Of a stretch of 64,000 bases of DNA, positions 26,501-38,237 are shown in pieces (the first letter of the stretch is position 1; the number at the start of each line of letters is the position of its first letter). Position numbers and translations under genes: made by a program. Location: NCBI RefSeq assembly GCF_001949145.1, contig NW_019091494.1:226036-290035 (forward strand), read 5' to 3'. Below the pieces are notes generated by a model. It did not search any database, was not told the origin of the DNA, and was given only the letters and a program-made list of their open reading frames with translations. The stretch comes from Acanthaster planci (Eukaryota; Echinodermata; Asteroidea; Valvatida; Acanthasteridae).

Positions 26501-29500
26501 TTAGAACTCCTTTATGCTCAAAAACAGTCAACCTTCAATCAGAGAGCAGGTTTAGTGGCAAAATGACAGTTTCTGAGCACTGTACATGCATGTGTACATA
26601 CTGTACATCGTATGTATATACATAGGTTTATTATAACTGGAGAATGCATCGAGAGTTACATGTAGCTGGTACATGTATGTTGCCACAAAACCCATGCATG
26701 GGGTTATCTACTTACAATAATAGAGCTCCATGCTACGAGTGAAATACAAACTTGCATGTGCAATACGTGTAATGTACATGTAGGTCGGTTCCTGATTCAT
26801 ATGCTGTTAAATTTTGAAAGAAATGGGTGGGAACAAGTTTAGAAGTGATCACTTGTGCTTTCACTGGATCATTGCATGCACTAACCAGGAAATAATTTGT
26901 CCTTACAAACAAGCTGCATTTATGGTGAAGTGTTTCTTCCACCAGTTTGTTGCCTTTATAAACACCTTTTCCCCTGGTCTTGGCTGTTTGTCTCCTTCTT
27001 TGACTTTATTTCGAACTCCACTCTCAGTTTCAATTCATGGGAGCTGATGTGCATTGGATGAATTGCAAATTATGGAGCAACTCCGGGCCGGGGCTGAATG
27101 TGTCAACCATTATAGCAGCCTGAAGCCAAAGATGGAAACAAAGCCAAGATTTGGGAAACTCCTTGGTGCCATGCCCATGCTCACTCCTTGCTCTAACAGG
27201 CCATTTTCCAATTCTCTGCCGAGTTTCTGGCTTGATGTTCACCCCAACTCCAGAGTCGTTTCCAGACACTTGCCTGGTGAACAAAATGAAAACAAAAAAT
27301 TTATGAGCAGTTGGCCTGACGTCAGGGAAGCCAGTGAGCTAGTGATTCTCATTAATGGCCCTAAATCAACAAAACTGAAGTTCAGACCTGGGAAACGGCC
27401 AAGTATTTTCCCGTGCAGGGCTTGTTTTTACAATTTTGTTGATGGAACTGCCCATGTATGCACAGGTACATTTACCAGATATTTCTGACACTTTGTGACT
27501 AAAATACTGTGGCTCCAATTGTAGTGGTACCACACAAACACTAAACATTCCACATCTTAGATTGTACACATTCGACACCTTGGAAATCTGCTTGGGACAC
27601 TGGATATATAGTGTATTGACACAAAACCGGAAAGTCATTGTGCACCGGTTTTATTTTTTTGGGGGTGGTGAACACTGGGTTTATAAAATTAAATGCTGGC
27701 TGAAAAAATTTGGCACAAGGCCAAATAACAGTCCATCCTGTTCAAGCTCTCCCCTTCAAGCTCTCCCAGACCAGTCTAGCAGGGTTGCAAAAGTTGGTAA
27801 GTTTTCCAGCGCTGTCTTCCTCTTTGTCCAAGTTCAACTTCCTTCTACATCCCACTCTGGGGCCATTAACAATTATTGCCAAACGGACTTTGATGGATAA
27901 AACACATGCTGACTCTGCGTGCTGTAATACTTTGTGGCATGTGAGCAAATGCACTGAGCCTTGAATGCCCGCTTTGTCAAAACTGCCATGTGCCAAACAT
28001 GTTCTGATACATGCGGGTAATGCAAAAAACAGTATTGTTTGAATTTGTGTTGATTTAAAATTATTTCCTCAAAGTTACCATACACGTACATGTACATGTA
28101 TGTACAATGTTTGCAGGCTGCATATAACCTGGTCATACATGTATGATTATGGCCTGTATTATCAAGCACACGTACTTGGTATCTGCCCAAACTACACTTT
28201 AGGCTTTTTCACAATAGACAAATCTCGGGGTTGACGCAGGGTGGAAGCAGGGTTGAAAATGGGCGGCGATTCACACTTGAAACATTTCAACCCTGCGTCA
28301 ACCCTGAGATTGACTTCAACCCGGCTTGAATTCAACCCTGCTTCGGACAAGGGTTTAGATTTTCAACCCGGGTTAAAAATTGTTTGTGCTCATTTCGGGG
28401 TTGAACTCACCCAGATAAGCCTAATCCACGCAAAACAAGTGTGAAACAATGCTGGGTTGAATGCAGGGTTGCCAAGGGCTCGCCCAGGGTTGAGTTCAAC
28501 CAGGGTTGAGGGGCTGTAGTGTGAAAAGGCCAGGTGTGGTTAGATTGCTGCAAAAAAGACTTAAATTTGGCCCTCTGCATTAATTTCTTTGTTTACTGAC
28601 ACAGTGCACCAAAATTCAATTTCCTGAAATCAGACATTCAAGCCAGTCCTAATATTGTGATGTAAATAGCTGCCAACAAAATTAACAAAGAAAATGTTAA
28701 GTTTGTGAATATGATTTCATAAATATTGTTGAGTTTATGAGTATAAATAAGTAAATGCATACATGTATATTTTGAAAATATGTACTGCCTGTGGTTGGAA
28801 TTTGTGGCATTACATTCGAATGATTTCTCAACTGCACATGGGATCTAGCAAAATGTATTCTGTGTGTTTGTCTGCCATGAGGCTTTGCTGTTCTCAGACC
28901 CAGCTGAGGGATAAAGTCAAGAGTAAAGGAAATTCAGAAAACAACTCAATGATGAATTCCCAATCCCAAGTTATTTAGTTGAAAAAGGTACAGTGTTAGG
29001 TTGCATTTCTGCAGAATTCTCTTTGTCATTTCTCCATGGCAACACCGTCGCACTTTATGCCCTGACCTCCGAAAAAAGAAAAAATCTAATTTCTCTGTCA
29101 ACTCCACAGGAGTTTTAGTGACTGGAGCGTCAGGTTATCTGGGCTCCCACATTGTCCAGCTGGCCCAGAAGGCAGGCTACAAGGTGAGGGGATCAGTGCG
29201 GGACCCCGAGGATGAAAAGAAGGTCAAGCACCTCAAGACGCTGTGCCCAGAGGCTGCCCACGAGGTGGAACTGGTGAAGGCGGAGTTACAGGATGCAGAC
29301 AGCTGGAAGAGGTAGATTATAGTGTCTGCGTTTTCTCTGTCATTGTAGTTTTGCCTGTCGTTAGAAAGTAAAACTATGGGCAGGCCTTTAAAAGTAAAAG
29401 GCCTCAGTGGAAAGCAGTGCTTTGCTCTGATGGAGCTTACCCTCATTAAAAAAGACTTCAATAAATAAGTAAATAAGTAAATAAAAATAATAAAGAATGA

Positions 29501-32500
29501 TATAGTACATGTATTAAAAATGATCTGACAACCTTCAAAATACCACATAATATAAAAATACCACTGCTTAATACTTAATACCCTCTTTAAAAGTAATTCG
29601 GCAAATGAACAATTTGACGGCAAATCTGATACCAAAAGATGTTAGTATTTCTGCAAACTACATGTATAGCTGCAACACGAGAATTGTTCACACAGGTTTG
29701 GCAGTCACGCAGTCTCACAAAATGGCTAAGTTAACTCTCACCAGTTTTGACTTTAGTTGTATTCTCATCTTGAAGGCACTTAAAGTTTCAATTTGGTGAA
29801 AATGCCATATAGGTATTAACTATTTTTTAAAATACAGAATAGAAAAATTTTGAAGATATTAAAGGTGTTGTGAGAATGGAAAAAACACATCCATGGAATA
29901 CGGGCATAGTTTGGTGAAAATTTGGCAATTCTGGATAGTAGCCAAAATTTGATGAGATTCAAACAAAGATGGGTTCTGCCATTTCCCATCTGACTTTAAA
30001 ACCGAAACTAACATTGCTACTTTAAAGGAGAATGCATAATTTCTCTCTGGTTTATGCACAAAGAAAAGAATGACCAACTTACATGTACATGTTAAAATTG
30101 ACATACGTCTTCACTTTGGCTCATTGGTATATTTCAGGGTCAGATTTCTGACTTTTGGCTCATTTTGCTTAATCATACCACAAACACATACATGTACATG
30201 TAGGCATACATAAACACAATGTATGCATGAGACTGTGAAACAGGGAGCTTGGGTGGCATTGCTCTCTAGCGTTCAGGCAAAATGGGAAAATCAGTTACGT
30301 AGGTAGATCCTCACAAAGCAATTACAGGTTGTGTTCGTAATTCCTGCCGCGTAATGCATTTCAGTCTGTAGAAGCAAGATACATGTAACCTTTTTGTGTT
30401 TTAGCCATATTAGAGAGCAAAGTGTAGTACTAGTACTGTACATGTACAATGTAATTTCATGTTTTACTACCAGCACTTCGGAGGATGGGGAATGAGCACA
30501 GGCAGCTTTTACCCATTATTTGTTTAAGCCAGAAAAAATTCATTTCACTGTTGCATCGAACGTTGTTGCATACTTCATATAACCCTGTACATTTACATGT
30601 ATGTGGGCAGAACACATTGTACCGAAGCGGTACACAGTAACATCAGAATTCCAGATCTGATTGCACAGCTCTGATTTCACCAATGGTATTTGACTGTTTT
30701 TGATATCAGTTTTTGAATAGAATGTCATGAATGTGCAGTTGTATGGGCTTTTTTTTCTCTTCCAGGCATTCCTGAAAAGTAAGCCATCTGCCCCTAGATA
30801 GCTCTTTGCATACTTCATATGAACCCAGCCTCCTTCAAACATTATTCATTGGAAACATGGCCCCTTTGCTGGACTTGTACATATAGCTTTTTCCTGTACC
30901 CTGTACCGTAGGGTCGTGGACTTGGAGTTTATCTCGTGAGGAGATTCGATGATAACCTTGTGCAGGTTTTCAGGGCTTCTCATCAAGGAGGAAACACTGC
31001 AGTTATACGTACTTGTGCACTTAGGCCTACAGATACATGCCCTCATTCACCAATCCTGCTTACCCAGCATTCATTATACATGTATTTTGAGCAGGCTATC
31101 AGATTTGTGACTAATTACACATGTATATAAGTACTCATAGACAAGTGTTTTTGTTACATTGGATACATTGTAAATTACCAAGTTAAATGTATATCACAGG
31201 TAATTCAATACAAGAACATTGCAGTATTGGACATAATGCACCTTTTCAGCAGTAGTTGAGTTTTTCCATTACGCAGTTTAATTTCAGCTAGCAATCTTTA
31301 GTTTGTTTTTACATAGATCATTGGATTTCTTCTATCCTTTTTCCTCATCCTTACAGTGCTGTTGAGAGTTGCACATATGTGATTCACACAGCCAGTCCAT
31401 TCCCATTTGCTGCGCCGCGCAACCCAGACGATGTGATCAAGCCGGCTGTGGAGGGCGTGACCAACCTTCTCAAGGCCTGTGTGGAAGCCAAGACGGTGAA
31501 GCGTGTGGTGCTGACCAGTGCTGGGCTTGCCATTTGCGGTGAGTCACACAGCTCTGAAATCCTTCTGTGGCATTTTTAAACATCTGGATTTTGTAATGGT
31601 GGGGTTTCTCATCAAATTCCTCTTCATTTGTCAGAGAAATACAGAATGGGACTCCCTGACATCTAGAATCTCCCACCTCAACCGCCTCCCCCCCATAGTA
31701 ACCGCCTCCCCCCCATACCAACCGCCTCCCACACCCACACCAACCCCAACAGCCTTCCAGGGTCTGATTTGTCGTCCAACTTATTTCCCCATCCCTGTCA
31801 AAGGGGCTATCATCTGAGATTGTCTAATACATTTTTAAACAATTGTGCCAAGCCTTGCAACCAGTGTCTTTGGGTCAATTTAACACAAGTTTAACATAAA
31901 TCTGAGCGTTCTCACCAACTGTTGGTTTGTGCAAGAGTCGCACACCACCTCAGTTTAACAAAGAAGGGATAAGGTAGCTCAGCTGCACCACTGCAATCAG
32001 GTCATCTGATATGAAATCAGCTGATGCTTCTACCACAAGTCTCATTACCTTATACTTAACATGTAAATCCTTCCCCTCACCATCTTCAACATTCCAGGCT
32101 CACGCTGCCGAGCCGCATGCCTTGGGGCAGCCACCAGAGACCAGGTTCCAAGCTGAAATACTGTTGGCGAAGTCTGGGGTGGACATGAGTATCAAAAGAT
32201 CGAAGCTGGGTTGTCTTGTGTGTGGCATCATGGGGCAAGCCCTCTCCCCTCCCCCTGAAAAATGCATAAGGACCAAAAAAGGGAGAAAAAGCAAAAGAAA
32301 ATTGTAAAAAATAAATGAAGGAGGATAAAATCACTGATTTGCATGAACAACGTCTGCATTCACCCCTTTTCACTGTTAATTATTTTATCGGTTTGGAGCT
32401 GATCAGTGTCCCGTCCCTTTCCCCACAAATTAACCCCCCCCTATAAAGTGGTTTTTCACCCTAAGAAAGCCTAGCAATGCCCACGCACTTATGTAAGGAA

Positions 32501-35500
32501 TACTGAAGCATCAGCTGTGGCTCTGTGGTCTGCAAATGCCATTTACAGTGTTTTCTCTACACATGTTCATGTACATACGTATTCAACCTATTTACTACAG
32601 GTACTTTAAGAGGTGTGGAAGTGTCAGAGAAGGACTGGCCAGAGACGGACAAGCTGGATGCCTATGCCAAGAGCAAGACGTTAGCAGAGAAGGCAGCCTG
32701 GGACTTTGTCAAGGAGCTCAAGGGTGAGTTTAGGCCCTCCTGTTCCTAATCAGGAACCTTGAACCTGGTTGACGGAAAACTGCATGCGGTGCATGTGTTA
32801 AGGAAGAGATACACAATTCTGATCCAGCACACATGAGCGTGAAATTTGCAAGGTGCGAATGGCCAGCCAGTCGTTAAAGTTAATTATTTTATCAGGGGCA
32901 GTTCCACACGTTTTGGTGCTCCAAGAATAAAATAGCCATATGTTGCAGTACATTTTTATACAATTTAAAACAGCTGTTAAAAAGATCATCTTAGTCTATT
33001 TTAAAAATGTCTAATTTTAATCACCTTACTTGCTATTTCCTTAGTAATTTCATTGATCTTTCTCTGTATGTGTGTATTTCCCTTTCAATGACCCTAACGG
33101 AAATGAGCAGATCCATAAATACTTGTTTAGATTATTCTTGGCTTTGTAATCAGTTCACTTTTGATGTACATGTATTAACTTGTCCTTTGGCTTGTTTATA
33201 TTTGCCCAAATAAAATACATTAATTAAAATCAAATTCAAGAGGGTATTAATAATAATTTTCGTTTTTTTGAATGCGTGTAAGTCTGACCGTCATTCCCCA
33301 GTTTTGTTCTTTAGAAGAACACACTTGTACATGTAACTGTGTAGCCCCATACACTACATGCTTTTTGAAGTGAGTTTCTTTTGTTAACCACTTCATGCTG
33401 AGGCATTTTTCAATGTTGAGGATGCTGGGCCGGCATAATTATCATTTTTTTCCGTTTTCAAAATTCTTCAAAAATTCATCATTTCATTTAACAGACGTTT
33501 ATAGCCGCACGAAGTAATCTTTAGGCACTACTCTAAGTTGACAGGTGACCTTCATTGACGCCCGAGAATTTCAGCCAGGCCTGCAGCCTTGTAAAACGAG
33601 CCCAGATTATGCAGTGTTATGTAACTTTCTTTTGTTCACGAACCTGGCTCAATGCTCTGCTGACCTCTTTTCAATAGGGGCCAGATTAGCGTGCAACAGT
33701 GCTGTGTGGCTCATCGCTGCGGTGGTGGAGAGGTTTTGTCCCCCGTGGTAATCCGCTCGCTCTAAATGCCCCAAACCCTGGTATATGGTTTCAAAACAAG
33801 GCTGGATTATCACCACTTTCGAGAGTGAAAAAGTTGATAATGCCCAGCAGCCAGGTTTTTTGTTTGGAGTACAGTCTTTTGTTACAGGTCCCTGTTTCCT
33901 TTGTCCGAGTTCGGAGACCCCGTCCAGGCATATAAAGCATACGTCTCCAGTTTCGGAGTCCCCGGCATGAAGTGGTTAATTTCTGAAGTTATTTTCTGAT
34001 TTTAACTTATTTTTAGGTCTAGCCACTTTCTGGAGCTCTTAAAGGTGATGAACCTGTGCAGCCTCAAATGTACCGTTATAAAAAAATTGTTGTTCAGAAT
34101 TCAAAGAATGGATCGTTATTTACAATGTGTTGCCACAAAAGTTCTGATTCATGCAACCCTATTGGACGTTTCTTGAAATCATGTATAGCAGCTATCTTCT
34201 TGCTACAGATGAGGAGAAATTTGAGCTAGTGGTCTTGAACCCTGTCTCCATGCTGGGCCCAGTCATCAGCACCACCATGTGCACCAGCATCGAGCTGATC
34301 AAGCGGCTCCTGGAGCGTAACCCCATGTTCCTTCCCAAGATGAACCTGCCCATGGTGGATGTGCGTGATGCCGCAGCAGCCCATATCAAGGCCCTGACGA
34401 TACCGGAGGCTGCAGGTGAGGTCATGGGAACACACTTATAATTTGTCAGCTCAGTGCCAAAAGGTCATTAGGGCAAAAATGTAATATTTGAAAATACTCT
34501 TAGGGCAGTACTCTGAGCATGAAAGAAATATTTTATTGAAATAGACTACCTTTTAAAAATTTATTTATAAAACTAGTTGTTTGGCCAATATATCTTAATT
34601 TCAACAAATTTTCCTGCCCAAATTCATGTTTATTTTTTCAGTAAGGACCTTTTAGCACTGACACACCAAATTAATAATCATACTTTATTCATTTATCAAG
34701 TTCAAATGTCATACTGCTATGTTCAAGTGTGTTGTACATAAAAGACATCCGTCAGTTTGACTGGTCAACATGTCCAAGCCAAAGGCATGTAGAGACTGTA
34801 AGTGGTCATTTTTGCTGAGAGAGTTAAACTGGAAAACCGGGAGAAAAAGTTGCATGGCACTGGAGACAGCCCAATGAGCAACCCTACTTATATTAGTGTT
34901 ATGAAATTTAATTACAAATATGGCAGCGTGAATTGCATGTGATCTTACAAAAAACGAAATAAAAAAAATTATAAAAGGAATACATTTAGTGACACTAACC
35001 TGTTGAAACTATTGAAACATATGGATTTTTAAAAATTATATATGGCCCAGGCCCGGAAGTTGAACCTGAGAGTGAGACCTTTCCATATCGTACTGCCAGT
35101 AGTCTCCCCTGCCACCATGCTTTGTACAATGAACCCTTAATGTATTGAGTGATGTTCTTGCCTCAATATCTCACTCAATACACAAATGGTGTTCAAGTCA
35201 CTTGGCTACGACTTACTGTTTATACACACATCAGTTGGAAATGGCTGTGGCTTACAGTGGCCTCCATAGATGCACATGCTATCCTTAAGCTCATTGGGCT
35301 GCAACTGTTAGTGACAAATCGCGAACGGCATCCCTGAAAGAGTTTCCAAGATGTCTTGAAACATTCGCAGGGGTTCTCAATTTCCTCGCTTGAGTGGCTG
35401 GGTCTTGCTTTTGTGTTGCGGGAATTTTTAACATGTTCAAAAAATTTGTCCAACAAATTTTCTCTCAAAATAGTCACAGAGTCGTCACAGGTGTCTTAAA

Positions 35501-38237
35501 CCCTTTTCTGTTTTAATAGTTTCTGTGAGTCAGAAAGTGCGAGAAATGTGAAACAACTTTGTGAGGGGTGCGACCTATGAAACAAAACTGGACTGATTGA
35601 ATACAAAAATGACAATCAGACATTCCAGTCGCGGAATAGGCATGAATGTTATGCTACAGTTGCACGACATGTATGTGAACTCCATGCGAATACTGGTCGA
35701 AATTTTGCTTGGAGCTCGTGCGGCATACACAAATGTTTTGCAAGTACCAAATCAGTGTGAGTCCAAGTGAAAATTGTCACTAGATTTGCGGATTATCTTG
35801 CAATTCTGTGTCACCAACTAATCGCAAGCTGTCACAGCCCAGTGATCCATATACCCCTGGTCAGCCCAGTTGGTATCTAACCCTGCTTGAAAAAGCCTGT
35901 GTGTTTAACATATACACATTGGTGACAACTACCTGTAGGCCTACCAAACTGACCACAAGGCAGTCAGTATTGTCAGCAACCAATATGATTTGAGAGTCTT
36001 TAAGGGTAGTCCCCTTCCTTATATGCATGAATGTGGGATCAGATCTCCACTCTAATGACAGGGAAACAGCCCAAGAAATGCACTTTGAAATCAACACAGG
36101 AAGAACAAGAATAGCACACCGACATTAAGTCCGCACATACATGCAGCATGTTTGCCTGTGCTAGATATCTCATTCGCTCTTGCTCAGTCTATCTTTCTGC
36201 CGTGTATAACTTTGGTCTTATCTGTCTCTTACTTAATGTTTTTAGATATTTATACGCCGTGACCTTTTTTTCCCCCTTTTTGTTTCAAAGGGAATCGTCA
36301 CATCTTGTGCACCCAGAACATGTGGTGGTCAGAGGTTGCAGCCATCTTGAGTGCTGAGTTCAAGTCACAGGGTAAGAATGGACAGTGTATTACCAGATGC
36401 TTTGTTATCAGACAAAAGGAGAAATTGCACCATAACTGTCTCCACTTCTCTATATGGAGTACCAAAGTGTGACGTCATTTAAACCAGGAAGTGTAGCACA
36501 AGCGAATGGAGTATGCATGCATGTGGGTTGACACACTGGTTCTTGCGCTAATGCCTTTCATATACATAATTACGTATGTGTGACGCTACCATTGTATGTA
36601 CTCTATAGAGGGTGTGCACGGCAGCATTCACGTTCCTTCACTAGCCCCTGCTCTTGTAGAATATGTAAATGATGCTGACTGGCTACTTAGGATGAACATG
36701 CATACGTTAAGTGAATTGCATGCATATTTCAAAAGCTATATGCTTGCACCCAGGTATTCTCCTGCACATCATGCATGCGTAAATCTGCATCGCACGTAAA
36801 CACATCAACTACAGTCCTAAGTTAGATCTCCCATATTGTGGGATATTTGAATTACACAACACCAGGGGTTAAGATCTTGCAAGGCATGTTATGAACCAAC
36901 ATGGCACGGCAAGATTATACCCATAGGAATGAGGTTGCACATGAGTAGACCTTTTGTGCTATCCCTCTGTAATAAAAGTTGTTACCGGAAAGCCGGTTGC
37001 CATGCACAACCTCTGTGGGATACAAATTTAGTTGGTTACTTGTTGCTACCTGTCTCCAGAACAGTCTTTTGTAAAACTTTAGACCTTTTGCTTGGACGTA
37101 AAAAGGGTCACCCCTGTACATCATGTATGTGTCGTAATAGATGTCAATGAATTGGTCATTGTGAACAGGGTTTGTTGTTAATCATTTGGATTCCAGCAGG
37201 ATTTGCTATTTTCTTTCCAAAGGTTACAATGTCCCTTCCATGGGGGTGCCCAAGGCAGCCGTTAGTATGGCAAGCGTCTTCAAAAAAGATGCCAAGCAGG
37301 TCCTTCCCATTTGGAACAAAACGACCAAGTTTGACAACACAAGGGTGAGTAATCTCAGACAGTGGACTTTTCTGACAGAAGTCAGGGAGACAGTGTGTAA
37401 GCTTGAGATTTCCAAGAGGCAACCAAGAATATGGCCTTTTGCTTCAAGCCAGGCTTTAGTCCATCCCTGATAAGTTTAAAAATGTGACCTTCAATTTCAG
37501 TTGGCCTTCACTTTTCAAAGGAAACCTTGCCTCTTGAATGAAATTCTTGGGCTATTGTTGACAATACTTTATGATTTAATGTCTTGTATACTTCGATCAA
37601 AATTTGAAATGGAACATTTTATGTTTGCTGATGTGCTGCATAGATGAAAGAAGTTCTGCAGATGACAGAGCCACGAGACATGAAGATAGCTATCATTGAA
37701 ATGGCTTACAGCATCATTGAAGGTGGCTTTGTCAAGCGTAGCAAGAAGTATCGAGGAGAACATGGCAAGGAAGAGGGAGCCGCCAATGGCCCCACAAAGA
37801 ATGGAGAGATCAAGGAGGACAGCAAACCCAAGGAAGACGGGGAGGTGGTGACCACAGGGGATAAAGAGGAGGGGAAGGGAAAGGAAGGAGAAGCAATTGC
37901 TGAGGGAGAAGCCAAGACTGGAGATGACTCAAAGAAAGAAGCTGATGGCGATGCCAGCGAGGAGAAAAAAGAGGCACCAGCGGCTGCAGTTTCAGAGAAG
38001 GAAGAAGGAGATCCCGCTTCTGCCACCGAAGGAGAGAACAAGACAGATGAGGCCAAGGAGGTGGAGAGCAAAGCCAGCACAGAGCCAGCCAAGGAGGACA
38101 AAGCTGAGGAAGCAGACAACAAGGAGGATACCCCAGAGGAAAGCGGGGATAAAGAGGCAGCAGCTGAGAGCAAGAAGGATGAAGTAGAGGTAAATGGAGA
38201 GGTGGATGCAAGCGGCGATGCCGCAGCAGCCGAGTAG
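11573..38237 (+). CDS. extended SDR reductase (DFR/CCR-like) with acidic C-terminal tail
   Basis: Eight exons: 11573-11597, 29110-29311, 31357-31538, 32601-32723, 34209-34415, 36291-36371, 37223-37344, 37644-38237. All introns are GT-AG, phases agree at every junction, and the product is 511 aa. Exon 1 encodes MATNGDPE and joins in phase to RVLVTGASGYLGSH, the glycine-rich Rossmann motif (residues 13-22). Other family marks are HTASPFP (86-92), VVLTSAG with the active-site Ser at about 130, and YAKSK (Tyr158, Lys162), the YxxxK catalytic pair. The fold resembles dihydroflavonol-4-reductase, cinnamoyl-CoA reductase and methylglyoxal/aldehyde reductases, so a cytosolic NADP(H)-dependent carbonyl reductase is inferred; the substrate is unknown. 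The family core ends near residue 350. The last exon then adds about 160 residues rich in Glu, Lys, Ala, Asp and Gly, predicted disordered and not typical of the family. Confidence 0.92.
13409..13445. repeat. ACATGTAC palindromic cluster
   Basis: ACGTACATGTACGTACATGT and adjoining variants form a self-complementary short tandem repeat. It is one of many such clusters in this intron. Confidence 0.7.
14244..14302. repeat. imperfect palindrome of ACATGTCC/GGACATGT units
   Basis: TACATACATGGACATGT on the left is the reverse complement of ACATGTCCATGTATGTA on the right, with another partial copy between them. It is related to the ACATGT clusters of this intron but carries a GG/CC variant. Confidence 0.6.
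18259..18402 (-). mobile_element. MITE-like element, copy A of an inverted pair
   Basis: About 144 bp bounded by GGCATACAACTT on the left and AAGTTGCATGAC on the right, an imperfect terminal inverted repeat. The whole unit matches, in reverse complement and at roughly 80% by eye, the copy at 18600-18743. It is short, internally non-coding in any obvious sense, and TIR-bounded, as for a MITE. Its superfamily is not identified. Confidence 0.65.
18600..18743 (+). mobile_element. MITE-like element, copy B of an inverted pair
   Basis: It is bounded by AGGCATGCAACTT at the left and AAGTTGCATGCCC at the right, and is the reverse complement of copy A at 18259-18402. The two copies are separated by about 197 bp, so a transcript of this intron could fold into a long imperfect hairpin. 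Confidence 0.65.
23003..24147. repeat. dense ACATGTAC repeat region
   Basis: TACATGTACAT and close variants occur near 23003, 23026, 23099, 23190, 23234, 23776-23800, 23948, 24008, 24064 and 24138. Many are self-complementary. No gene is seen. Confidence 0.6.
28202..28532. mobile_element. CAACCC-rich MITE-like element
   Basis: About 330 bp bounded by GGCTTTTTCACAATAG on the left and CTGTAGTGTGAAAAGGCC on the right, an imperfect terminal inverted repeat. The interior holds about ten copies of GGGTTGA or TCAACCC in both orientations. No ORF is convincing. The TIRs point to a non-autonomous DNA transposon. A target-site duplication is not clear. Confidence 0.65.
31682..31750. repeat. short tandem repeat, ACCGCCTCCC units
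   Basis: About three units of ACCGCCTCCCCCCCATA, then degenerate CACACC units, in intron 3 of the reductase gene. Confidence 0.7.
33384..33979. mobile_element. piggyBac-like non-autonomous element
   Basis: TTAA at 33384-33387 and 33976-33979 flank a perfect 11-bp terminal inverted repeat, CCACTTCATGC (33388-33398) and GCATGAAGTGG (33965-33975). The interior is about 566 bp with no transposase ORF. TTAA target duplication is the mark of piggyBac elements, so this is probably a piggyBac-type MITE. It lies in intron 4 of the reductase gene. Confidence 0.75.

Larger units (their letters stand above)
11598..29109 (+). other. 17.5-kb first intron of the reductase gene
   Basis: The donor GTGAGT at 11598 and acceptor CACAG at 29109 bound it. 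No coding exon of another gene is apparent inside on either strand. It holds dozens of ACATGTAC clusters, an inverted MITE pair (18259-18743) and a CAACCC-rich element (28202-28532). The short ORFs in it have no recognisable domain. Confidence 0.8.
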
